16,587 nt of DNA from Candidatus Limimorpha equi (GCA_018065885.1 JAGHSL010000300.1:1-16587); one strand, 5' to 3'; counted from the first letter of the stretch, positions 7,277 to 13,779 are shown. Program-made: numbers and translations. The notes: generated from the sequence alone by a model not told the origin.

Positions 7277-8377
7277 TTATTTCACTTTCATTCCGTCTTG
7301 AACGGTGATGGCGCCTTTGGCAACGATTTCTTCGCCAACTTCCAGACCGTCGGTGACAATATATTGATTACCAGCATTTATGCTTTCAACTTCGATGATG
7401 GAAGCTGTCGCGCAACTATCGGCTCCAACCTTGTAGACCAGTTTCTTGTTCTGCAATTGAACAGTGGCCTCCATAGGGATGAGTATGACATCATCGTATA
7501 AGAAAGTGATGATAAGGGTTCCGTTTTGCCCCGAAAGAAGCGTGTTGTCGGGATTCGGGAAACGAGCTTCGCACACGATCGAACCAGTGACATTGTCGAT
7601 GATGCCCGACATGTTCGTGATTTTTCCCTTTTGGCCGTAGATTGTGCCGTCCTTGAGTTTCAGTTCGACAGGTGGAAGCAGATCGAGGTCAAGTTTGCCG
7701 TTTGAAATCATATCGTCGGCTTGGCTTACGATAGCCAGATAATCGTTTTCCGGCAGTGAGAAACTGGCTATCATCTCGCTGTTGTCGGAAATGGCGGTCA
7801 TTGGCTGCAACATCGATGAACTTACGAGGTCGCCAGGCGAAGGGTTGATTTCCCCCAAAATGCCTGATTCGGGAGCTGTGATGTTGCAGTATGACAGCTC
7901 GGTCCGGGCAGCGTTTTCCTCGGCCTTGGCCACTTCAACGGCAGCTTTTGCACTCTTGAAGTTGTTTTCAGCCGATTCCAGAACGTAGTTGCTCACAATG
8001 CCTTTCTGGTGCAAGTCCTTGTTGCTCTCGTAGTTGAGCTTTGCCGTGGCAAGGTTGGCTTCGGCGGCAAGGCGGTTGGCAGTTGCCGATTGCAATGCCA
8101 ACACTTGGGCGCGGTCGTCCAACTTGAAAAGAATCTGTCCTTTCTGAACACGTTGGCCGGTCTTGACCAAGGTCTCCTTCAGCTGCGCATCAATCTTCGG
8201 GTAAATGTTGATGGTGTTGCGGCCCTTGATGTTTGCAGTGATTTGGGTCGGCAGCTCGCAATTTGTTTTTAAAATGGTCATTGTCTCGTAAGGTGTCACC
8301 TTCATTTCAGGCACATCAATACAAGATGTGGCAAAAACTGCCAACAATGGGAGTGAAATTAGGAATCTTGATTTCAT
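7277..8377 (-). CDS. RND efflux periplasmic adaptor lipoprotein (AcrA/MexA-like)
   Basis: A 366-residue membrane-fusion protein linking the pump to the outer-membrane channel. MKSRFLISLPLLAVFATSC is a lipoprotein signal with Cys19. Then come a barrel-sandwich half-motif with NIYPKIDAQLKETLVKTGQRV and GQILFKLDD, a coiled-coil hairpin rich in Ala, Glu and Lys (about residues 95-160), the returning half (ITAPESGILGEINPSPGDLV), and beta-barrel and membrane-proximal domains ending VQDGMKVK. In-frame ATGs exist upstream (8422 and 8497), but only the start at 8377 places the signal peptide at the front. It is the first gene of the operon, with a consensus promoter upstream. Confidence 0.94.
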   Translation of the reverse strand: MKSRFLISLPLLAVFATSCIDVPEMKVTPYETMTILKTNCELPTQITANIKGRNTINIYPKIDAQLKETLVKTGQRVQKGQILFKLDDRAQVLALQSATANRLAAEANLATAKLNYESNKDLHQKGIVSNYVLESAENNFKSAKAAVEVAKAEENAARTELSYCNITAPESGILGEINPSPGDLVSSSMLQPMTAISDNSEMIASFSLPENDYLAIVSQADDMISNGKLDLDLLPPVELKLKDGTIYGQKGKITNMSGIIDNVTGSIVCEARFPNPDNTLLSGQNGTLIITFLYDDVILIPMEATVQLQNKKLVYKVGADSCATASIIEVESINAGNQYIVTDGLEVGEEIVAKGAITVQDGMKVK

Positions 8378-8387
8378 TGATTTACTG

Positions 8388-8436
8388 ATGGTTCTATAAT
8401 AATTACAAAACCTCAGAATCATGCCGATAGAACCAT
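8388..8436 (-). promoter_or_regulatory. 10-bp inverted repeat in the efflux-operon leader
   Basis: ATGGTTCTAT (8388-8397) and ATAGAACCAT (8427-8436) are perfect inverted copies separated by 29 bases. They lie between the promoter and the adaptor start, so they would be transcribed and could form a stem-loop ending about 10 bases before the ATG at 8377. A widely spaced operator is the alternative. No regulator gene is next to the operon. Confidence 0.6.
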
Positions 8437-8494
8437 TTACGGCAGAATCCGAGTTGCCAATGTCATGCTTTGGACGCTCCTTATAATATGGGTG

Positions 8495-8526
8495 CAAAAA
8501 TATTGACTATTTCCCAATTATGCAAA
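8495..8526 (-). promoter_or_regulatory. Promoter of the RND efflux operon
   Basis: On the minus strand TTTG (8523-8526), a spacer of exactly 20 bases and TATTTTTG (8495-8502) match the Bacteroidota -33/-7 consensus fully. The predicted transcript has a leader of about 110 bases before the adaptor ATG. Confidence 0.8.
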
Positions 8527-8547
8527 CAATTGTTTTTTAGATAGAAA

Positions 8548-8577
8548 AAGAGGATGGCCATTTGGCCATCCTCTTGG
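8548..8577 (-). terminator. Terminator of the small lipoprotein gene
   Basis: A 12-bp perfect stem (8548-8559 with 8564-8575, core GAGGATGGCC) around an ATTT loop. On the minus strand it is followed by a T-tract and lies about 20 bases past the stop at 8596. It separates this gene from the efflux promoter only 22 bases further on. Confidence 0.9.
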
Positions 8578-8595
8578 TGTTGCTGTGTTGTTTGC

Positions 8596-9108
8596 TTATT
8601 GTCGGGCTAAAGGGCCGCTCATGTTGGCTTTGAGAACGAATGGCACTGGCAACGGAATTTCCGGATCAGTCAAAGTACCTTTCGCATTGATGTCTCCATT
8701 GACATTGAGAGTGTTTCCGTCAAGGTCTCCTTTTATGCTGAAAGTGCAGTTAATCTGTTGTCCTTCATAATCTATTGTTTCTGAGACTGGTTCAAAATCA
8801 ACATGATTATTCTTGCATTTGCCTTTTATGTTGACAGGCTGACCCTCCATTTCGAAATTTGCAATCACTTCGTCGTTCTCATTGCCGGCTGTGATTTTCA
8901 GTTCAATGTCGGTCTTTTGTTCGTCCAATGGCTGGGTCTGGGTCTCACCGAAAATAGTGACTTCAATAGTGCCGTTAATAACAATTTCACCTGCATAGTT
9001 GCCGATGAATTTTTCGTTGGTGTTTTCATTGCCATTATCTTTGTCTTTGTGGCACGACGCAAATCCCAAAGATAACAGGCACATTGCGATAATGAATAAT
9101 TTTTTCAT
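8596..9108 (-). CDS. Small lipoprotein of unknown function
   Basis: A 170-residue protein. MKKLFIIAMCLLSLGFASC is a clear lipoprotein signal with FASC lipobox (Cys19). A charged Asp/Asn/Lys-rich linker follows (HKDKDNGNENTN), then a region of alternating hydrophobic and polar residues with repeated Gly turns (FIGNYAGEIVINGTIEV, KGDLDGNTLNVNGDI) suggesting an all-beta, lipocalin-like or beta-sandwich fold. The linker right after the Cys fits a surface-tethered Bacteroidota lipoprotein. Its own -7 box and terminator flank it, so it is a single-gene unit divergent from the nhaC-family gene. I do not recognise the family and assign no function. Confidence 0.85.
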   Translation of the reverse strand: MKKLFIIAMCLLSLGFASCHKDKDNGNENTNEKFIGNYAGEIVINGTIEVTIFGETQTQPLDEQKTDIELKITAGNENDEVIANFEMEGQPVNIKGKCKNNHVDFEPVSETIDYEGQQINCTFSIKGDLDGNTLNVNGDINAKGTLTDPEIPLPVPFVLKANMSGPLARQ

Positions 9109-9167
9109 GATGAAAATTTTAAAATTGTTAATGAATTAGTGAATAAAAACATGTTTATTTGTTGCCG

Positions 9168-9175
9168 CAAAGATA
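9168..9175 (-). promoter_or_regulatory. Promoter -7 box for the small lipoprotein
   Basis: TATCTTTG on the minus strand, about 60 bases upstream of the ATG at 9108. No clear -33 box. It is back-to-back with the plus-strand promoter at 9193-9224. Confidence 0.5.
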
Positions 9176-9192
9176 CGCTATTTTCTTTTTCG

Positions 9193-9224
9193 GTTGTTTC
9201 TTTTTCTTTATTTTTCTACCTTTG
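9193..9224 (+). promoter_or_regulatory. Promoter of the NhaC-family gene
   Basis: GTTG (9193-9196, one mismatch to TTTG), a 20-base spacer and TACCTTTG (9217-9224) match the Bacteroidota promoter. Transcription would begin near 9230, roughly 10 bases before the ATG at 9241. This rules out the in-frame ATG at 9139 as the start. Confidence 0.65.
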
Positions 9225-9240
9225 CCGCAAATTCAAGGAA

Positions 9241-10899
9241 ATGAAAAAGAAAACCGTTTTTACCATTCTTGGGATACTTGTCCTTGTCGGATTTGTGTTG
9301 CTTTATGTCTGCGGTCCAGTGATGGGCGAAATGCCGCTTTGGATGTCCATCTTGCCGCCTTTGGTTGCCATCGTGATGGCTTTGTTGATTAAGGAAGTGC
9401 TTCTGTCGCTGTTTTTTGGCATACTTTCGGGCGCTTTCATCATGGCGCTTTATGCGGGGAGCGGTCCCTTCGAAGCCTTGTTTGGCGGCGTTATGCGTGT
9501 CGTCGACACATATATCGTCGGGTCGGTCTTCGACTTGGATCATGTGAAAATCATCGTGTTCACGGTATTGATTGGCGGCATGGTGCGCATCATCACCATC
9601 AACGGAGGAATGCAGGGTGTGGTCAACTGGCTGTCGAAAAGGGCAAAGACGGCTCGCTCAGGCCAACTGATGACTTTCCTGATGGATTTGTGCATTTTCT
9701 TCGACGATTATTCCAACACTCTGGTGGTGGGCAACACGATGCGCCCGGTGGTTGACAGGCTCAAGATTTCGCGCGAAAAACTGGCTTATATTGTCGATTC
9801 CACTTCGGCTCCCGTCGTGGCTGTGGCTTTTGTCACCACCTGGATTGGCGCTGAGTTGAGTTACATCGAACAAGGCATTGAGGCTGTTGGGCTTGATGCT
9901 TCTGCTTATTCTGTGTTTTTCAATTCGTTGGCTTACAGTTTCTATCCTTTCCTGACTTTGGCTTTCGTGCTGATGATTATTTTGAGCCGCCGCGATTTCG
10001 GCCCTATGCTGAAAGCGGAAAGAGCTGCGCGGATGGCTGAAACGGCTGCTGTTGATGAAGCTGAAACGGCAAAATCAGATGCTCATGTCATAGATGCCTT
10101 GGTTCCGCTTTTGATGCTGATTTTCGGCACGGTATTTGGCTTGTTTTACACGGGCTACGATGCTGCGGTTTGGTCGGACGACAATATCGCTTTCTTCTCG
10201 AAAGTTTCTTCCACGATTGGCGATGCCGATTCCTATACGTCTTTGTTGTGGGCTTCGTTGTTTTCTTTGCTGACAGCTATCGTCTTGACATTGCTGCGCG
10301 GCAAGGTGGAGTTCACTAAAATCATGGAAGAGAGCATTGAAGGTTTCAAATCGATGTTCAATGCCGTAGTCATTTTAACTATGGCATGGTCAATTGCATT
10401 GATAACCAGTGATATGCATACGGCTGAATTTGTATCGCAACTACTTCTGAAATGGTCGCTTTCGCCGGCTTTGGTTCCTGTGCTGACTTTCGTCTTAGCC
10501 TGTCTGATAGGTTTCTCGACGGGCACTTCATGGGGCACAATGGCCATTCTTTATCCTTTGATTCTGCCTGCTTCGTGGCTGTTATGTCAAAATCAAGGGC
10601 TTTCGGTCGAAGCGAGTATGCCGCTGTTTTACAATGTGGTGGCGTCGGTGATGGCAGGTGCAGTCATGGGCGACCATTGCTCGCCGATTTCCGACACGAC
10701 CATCATGAGTTCGATGGCGAGCGGCTGCGAACACTTGAAACACGTCAGTACGCAAATGCCTTACGCCCTGACGGTTGGAAGCGTTGCGCTTCTGTTTGGC
10801 GTGTTGCCAACGGCTTTCGGCTTGCCTTCGTGGGCGGCTTTTATTGTGGCAATTGCCGTATTGTTGGTGATTGTGAGGTTTGTTGGAAAGAAAGTTTAG
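9241..10899 (+). CDS. nhaC: NhaC-family Na+/H+ antiporter
   Basis: A 552-residue inner-membrane transporter with about a dozen hydrophobic segments. Family marks: FDDYSNTLVVG at 154-164, the GFSTGTSWGT re-entrant motif at 424-433, and GDHCSPISDTT at 477-487, matching the GDxxSPxSDTT motif of NhaC proteins. A charged cytoplasmic loop at about 250-285 separates the halves. The family exchanges Na+ for H+ (some relatives exchange malate or lactate), so the ion is inferred. The frame opens at 9139, but those codons cover the promoter and read poorly (CCRKDTLFSFSVVSF), while MKKKTVFTILGILVLVGFVLL is a good first helix. The gene stands alone. Its stop lies 8 bases before a palindromic repeat array that probably serves as its 3' end. 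Confidence 0.9.
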   Translation: MKKKTVFTILGILVLVGFVLLYVCGPVMGEMPLWMSILPPLVAIVMALLIKEVLLSLFFGILSGAFIMALYAGSGPFEALFGGVMRVVDTYIVGSVFDLDHVKIIVFTVLIGGMVRIITINGGMQGVVNWLSKRAKTARSGQLMTFLMDLCIFFDDYSNTLVVGNTMRPVVDRLKISREKLAYIVDSTSAPVVAVAFVTTWIGAELSYIEQGIEAVGLDASAYSVFFNSLAYSFYPFLTLAFVLMIILSRRDFGPMLKAERAARMAETAAVDEAETAKSDAHVIDALVPLLMLIFGTVFGLFYTGYDAAVWSDDNIAFFSKVSSTIGDADSYTSLLWASLFSLLTAIVLTLLRGKVEFTKIMEESIEGFKSMFNAVVILTMAWSIALITSDMHTAEFVSQLLLKWSLSPALVPVLTFVLACLIGFSTGTSWGTMAILYPLILPASWLLCQNQGLSVEASMPLFYNVVASVMAGAVMGDHCSPISDTTIMSSMASGCEHLKHVSTQMPYALTVGSVALLFGVLPTAFGLPSWAAFIVAIAVLLVIVRFVGKKV

Positions 10900-10907
10900 A
10901 ATAAATT

Positions 10908-11170
10908 TCCCGCTGACCTCGCTGATTCACGCAGACATTTTTCTCCGCGTAAATCTGCGTTCTCAGCGATTTCTGCGGGAGAACAAAAATGTCCCGCTGA
11001 TCTTGCTGATTCACGCAGACGGTATAGGATTTTTCTCCGCGTAAATCTGCGTCCTCTGCGTTTTCTGCGGGAGAACAAAAATGTCCCGCTGATCTTGCTG
11101 ATTCACGCAGACAGGATAGAATTTATCTCCGCGTAAATCTGCGTTCTCAGCGCACTCTGCGGGAGAACAA
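10908..11170. repeat. Palindromic repeat array A, three units
   Basis: Three head-to-tail copies at 10908-10991 (84 bp), 10992-11083 (92 bp) and 11084-11170 (87 bp). Each begins TCCCGCTGA and ends GCGGGAGAACAA, and is an imperfect palindrome: TCCCGC pairs with GCGGGA, GCTGA with TCAGC, and ACGCAGA with TCTGCGT around a short apex. The array starts 8 bases after the antiporter stop and ends 1 base before the nuclease-like gene's stop codon. Reading the repeats as protein gives low-complexity nonsense. They look like REP/BIME-type hairpin elements and could act as transcript ends. Confidence 0.93.
10970..11056. repeat. 87-bp perfect direct repeat, left copy
   Basis: Identical base for base to 11809-11895 (offset 839), covering the end of unit A1 and most of unit A2, including the distinctive GGTATAGGATTT apex. 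The two copies flank the GxxExxY gene in the same orientation. Confidence 0.9.
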
Positions 11171-11171
11171 T

Positions 11172-11552
11172 CTACAATCCATTCACTTTCCGATAAATCG
11201 AATGGTTAATGTCGTCCGTGTTGAAATTCACCAACATTCCAAGCTTTTTCCCGGTAATCTTCAAATAAGTAAGCAATTGCTTGAAATGAACAGGATTCAC
11301 TGTTTCAACGGATTTGAGTTCAACAATAACTTTGTCTTCAACCAGCAAATCCAGCCGGTATTCTATTGGAAGGAGATGACCGTCATAATAAACGTCAACT
11401 TTCACTTGATTGGCCACTTTTAGACCGTCTTTTCTGAGTTGATAGCACAATGCAGCTTCATAGATTGATTCAAGCAAACCTGGACCAAGTTCATCGTACA
11501 CTTGAAATACAGCTCCTCTAATCAAATATGATATGTCGTTCTCATGTAGCAT
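11172..11552 (-). CDS. GxxExxY-family protein, PD-(D/E)XK nuclease-like
   Basis: A 126-residue protein from the start MLHENDISYL. GLLESIY at 25-31 is the GxxExxY motif that names this family (PD-(D/E)XK superfamily, PDDEXK_3-like). D68, then E78-L79-K80 in IVELKS, is the nuclease core, and QLLTY at 92-96 resembles the QxxxY motif of RecB/lambda-exonuclease-type folds, so the active site appears intact. The frame is open to 11609, but the extra codons are translated repeat sequence, so 11552 is chosen. Repeats sit 26 bases upstream and 1 base downstream, with no other gene in between. Nuclease activity is inferred from motifs; the biological role of the family is not established as far as I know. 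It may be linked to the repeats. Confidence 0.88.
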   Translation of the reverse strand: MLHENDISYLIRGAVFQVYDELGPGLLESIYEAALCYQLRKDGLKVANQVKVDVYYDGHLLPIEYRLDLLVEDKVIVELKSVETVNPVHFKQLLTYLKITGKKLGMLVNFNTDDINHSIYRKVNGL

Positions 11553-11578
11553 AATTCGTTTTTTTGTTGATATTAATA

Positions 11579-11926
11579 TCCCGCTGATCTCGCTGATTTT
11601 CGCAGACATTTATCTCCGCGTAAGTCTGCGTCTTCTGCGATTTCTGCGGGAGAACAAAAATGTCCCGCTGATCTCGCTGATTCATGCAGACATTTATCTC
11701 CGCGTAAATCTGCGTCCTCAGCGATTTCTGCGGGAGAACAAAAATGTCCCGCTGCTCTCGCTGATTCACGCAGACATTTTTCTCCGCGTAAGTCTGCGTC
11801 CTTTGCGTTTTCTGCGGGAGAACAAAAATGTCCCGCTGATCTTGCTGATTCACGCAGACGGTATAGGATTTTTCTCCGCGTAAATCTGCGTCCTCAGCGT
11901 CCTCAGCGTCCTCAGCGGGAGAAAAA
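11579..11926. repeat. Palindromic repeat array B, four units
   Basis: Four copies of the array-A unit, in the same orientation: 11579-11662, 11663-11746, 11747-11830 (each 84 bp) and 11831-11926 (96 bp). The palindromic arms are as in array A. The last unit is altered: TCCTCAGCG is repeated three times in tandem (11891-11917) in place of the usual right arm. The array ends directly at the stop codon of the deaminase gene and begins 26 bases before the GxxExxY ATG. There is no other gene in this stretch. Confidence 0.93.
11809..11895. repeat. 87-bp perfect direct repeat, right copy
   Basis: Exact copy of 10970-11056, covering the end of unit B3 and most of unit B4. Recombination between the copies would remove 839 bp, including the whole GxxExxY gene. 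Confidence 0.9.
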
Positions 11927-12421
11927 TCACCCTTTCTGTCCCTCGTATTGCTGCACTTCATCATACTTGTAAACCAGTTCGATGCCCACTTGCCTGAACA
12001 TCTCTTCGGTTTCGGCGCCATCATGATATTTGCGCTCACACACCACCCTGACAATGCCACAGTTGATGATGAGCATGGCGCAGGTGCGACAAGGTGTCAT
12101 GCGGCAATACAAAGTGCTGCCATCCAAAGCGATGCCACGGCGTGCAGCCTGACAAATGGCGTTCTGTTCGGCATGAACGGTGCGTACGCAGTGCTGGGTG
12201 ATGGACCCGTCTTCGTGAATGGTCTTGCGGAAAAGATGTCCCACATCGTCGCAATGGGGAAGGCCTTTTGGTGAGCCTACATATCCGGTGACCAAAATCT
12301 GACGGTCTTTTACGATGACGCAGCCGCTACGGCCACGGTTGCAAGTGGCGCGTTCCGAAACGGTGTCGGCCAAATTCAGGAAATAATCATCCCAACTGGG
12401 ACGAATGTGCTGTTCTTCCAT
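11927..12421 (-). CDS. dCMP deaminase family protein (ComEB-like)
   Basis: A 164-residue cytosolic zinc deaminase that probably converts dCMP to dUMP for dTMP synthesis. Zinc and catalytic residues are in place: H83 and E85 in HAEQNA, and C111 and C114 in PCRTC. RSGCVIVKDRQILVTGYVG at 31-49 and the SPKGLPHCDDVGH segment after it are typical of deoxycytidylate deaminases. Those substrate-side motifs favour dCMP over cytidine or tRNA-adenosine deaminases. It follows the LOG/kinase gene on the same strand after a 153-base gap holding two tandem hairpins; no good -7 box is seen, so it may be cotranscribed with that gene. Its stop codon abuts repeat array B. Confidence 0.92.
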   Translation of the reverse strand: MEEQHIRPSWDDYFLNLADTVSERATCNRGRSGCVIVKDRQILVTGYVGSPKGLPHCDDVGHLFRKTIHEDGSITQHCVRTVHAEQNAICQAARRGIALDGSTLYCRMTPCRTCAMLIINCGIVRVVCERKYHDGAETEEMFRQVGIELVYKYDEVQQYEGQKG

Positions 12422-12430
12422 AGTGTTTTG

Positions 12431-12490
12431 TGTTATTCAACTTCGTTGAAGAAATGTTTTATGTTATTCGACTTTGTCGAAGAAATCTTT
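12431..12490 (-). repeat. Two tandem hairpin repeats upstream of the deaminase gene
   Basis: TGTTATTCAACTTCGTTGAA (from 12431) and TGTTATTCGACTTTGTCGAA (from 12462) start 31 bases apart and share GAAGAAAT-like tails. Each forms a 6-bp stem with a 3-base loop (TTCAAC/GTTGAA and TTCGAC/GTCGAA). One pair differs between copies as A-T versus G-C, a compensatory change. The first ends about 10 bases before the deaminase ATG region. The rest of the gap (12491-12574) shows only a weak TTGC/GCAA hairpin and no clear promoter or T-tract. Confidence 0.65.
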
Positions 12491-12574
12491 CAAAAATCTA
12501 TTCAAAATCATTTTCATTATAAATGGAATGGGTTTTTTGACTGATTTTTGCTTGATTTCTTGCGAAGCAATTCT

Positions 12575-13732
12575 TTATAAGATTCTTCTGAGCGTGTTTT
12601 CTACTTGTTGGTAAAGTTCTTCCATCGTGCCGTTATTCTGGAAAACAAAATCGGCTGCCTTGATGCAGGCGCCAAGATTCTGCTTATTCGGGTCGGTGCT
12701 GCTCATCTCGCGTTCCTCGTTCATCTTGAAAGTCTCGAAACTGACGTGGTCGGTCTCGGAACCGCGCAAGTAAATGCGGTCGTACCTGATTTGCTGGTCG
12801 GCATCGACGGCAAAAAGATAAAATTCGCCTTTCTGACGTAACGATTGTATTTCGCCTGGTGTGCGGATGCTTTCAATCACAGCGTTTTGTCCTTCTTCGA
12901 CGGCCCGCAGATACAGTTGGTCGGTGATGTAACTCGGACTGTGTGAAGCGCGTAAGTCGTTGGCGACCGCAGTCAAAGTGTCGCGGTTGACTTCCATGCC
13001 ACGGCGTGTGATTTCCTCGGCAATGTAAGCACGAACGGAATAATGCTTGAAGCCTTTGTTTTTCAGCAGATAATCGACAATGGTGCCTTTGCCGGCGCCC
13101 AAAGTGCCTGTAATTCCTATTACTATCATTTTCTTGTGTCCTGATTCTTTTTTTATGTTACTCACCCATTTGTGAACTTCCACTGGCTCGAAGGCGTCGA
13201 TGCGCAGCAAAAGTTCTTTCGGGTCGCTGCTGACGATGATATTGTTGAAGTGTTCGCTTCTGACGAAACCTTCATCAACGGCGTGTTGCATCCAAGCCAG
13301 CAGATGGTCGTAATAACCGTTGACATTGAAAAGTGCGACGGGCTTGTCATAGACGCGCAACTGGCTCAGCACGATGGCTTCGAACAGTTCATCCATGGTG
13401 CCGAATCCGCCCGGCATGGCAACGAAAGCATCGGCTTTTTCTTCCAGAATCGCCTTCCGTTCGGCCATTGAGTCGACCAGAATCATTTCGTCAATGTCGT
13501 TGCGACCAACGCCCATGTTGTTGAGTTTGTGCGTGATGGTGCCCGAAACCTTGCAATGGTTTTCCTGCATCGTGTCGGCAATGATTTTCATCAGGCCTAC
13601 GTTGCCGGCCCCGTAGTAAAGTTCGCAAGCGTTGTCGGCCATGGCCTGACCCAATTCGGCGGCCTTTTCCTTGTAAACGGCATCGAACCCCATGCTGCTG
13701 CCGCAAAAGATGCAAATCTTGTTTCTTTTCAT
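12575..13732 (-). CDS. LOG-family nucleotide phosphoribohydrolase fused to a P-loop (d)NMP-kinase-like domain
   Basis: 385 residues in two parts. Residues 1-190 are a LOG-family (TIGR00730-type) protein: CGSS at 10-13, SMAERK at 88-93 and PGGFGTMDE at 107-115 form the nucleotide site. Such proteins cleave nucleoside 5'-monophosphates to base and ribose phosphate. Residues 202-385 are a P-loop kinase-like domain opening MIVIGITGTLGAGKGT (K215), with ESIRTPGE and AVDADQQIRYDRI further on, similar to dephospho-CoA or deoxynucleotide kinases. I do not know a standard fusion of these two. The join contains an A7 run (13148-13154); with six As the LOG part would stop at a TGA (13126-13128) overlapping the kinase ATG (13127-13129) as ATGA. 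So this may be a true fusion, a slippage site or a sequencing indel. The neighbouring dCMP deaminase supports a nucleotide role for the kinase. Confidence 0.85.
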   Translation of the reverse strand: MKRNKICIFCGSSMGFDAVYKEKAAELGQAMADNACELYYGAGNVGLMKIIADTMQENHCKVSGTITHKLNNMGVGRNDIDEMILVDSMAERKAILEEKADAFVAMPGGFGTMDELFEAIVLSQLRVYDKPVALFNVNGYYDHLLAWMQHAVDEGFVRSEHFNNIIVSSDPKELLLRIDAFEPVEVHKWVSNIKKESGHKKMIVIGITGTLGAGKGTIVDYLLKNKGFKHYSVRAYIAEEITRRGMEVNRDTLTAVANDLRASHSPSYITDQLYLRAVEEGQNAVIESIRTPGEIQSLRQKGEFYLFAVDADQQIRYDRIYLRGSETDHVSFETFKMNEEREMSSTDPNKQNLGACIKAADFVFQNNGTMEELYQQVENTLRRIL

Positions 13733-13746
13733 CGTTCAAATTTTTG

Positions 13747-13779
13747 CAAAAGTAGGTAAAAATCTTTCAGTTTCTCAGA
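13747..13779 (-). promoter_or_regulatory. Promoter of the LOG/kinase gene
   Basis: TACTTTTG on the minus strand (13747-13754) matches TAnnTTTG. A TCTG (13776-13779), one mismatch from TTTG, lies 21 bases upstream. Transcription would begin about 10 bases before the ATG at 13732. Confidence 0.55.

Noticed and set aside
9139..9240. N-terminal extension of the NhaC-family protein
   Set aside because: It covers the -33/-7 promoter and would lie upstream of the predicted transcription start.
10908..11926. CRISPR array
   Set aside because: The units are 84-96 bp with near-identical sequence throughout and no unique spacers, and there are no cas genes nearby.
10908..11926. Insertion sequence with terminal inverted repeats
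   Set aside because: The arrays on either side are in direct, not inverted, orientation and there is no transposase; target-site duplications were not identified.
11533..12060. Long open frames on both strands through repeat array B, and 10896-11078 in array A
   Set aside because: They translate the palindromic repeats into low-complexity sequence (runs of AEDAED, LRFLRENKNVP) and extend into real genes in the wrong frame.
12534..12575. Terminator after the LOG/kinase gene
   Set aside because: Only a 4-6 bp stem (TTGC/GCAA, TGCTT/AAGCA) is present without a following T-tract on the minus strand, so read-through to the deaminase is more likely.
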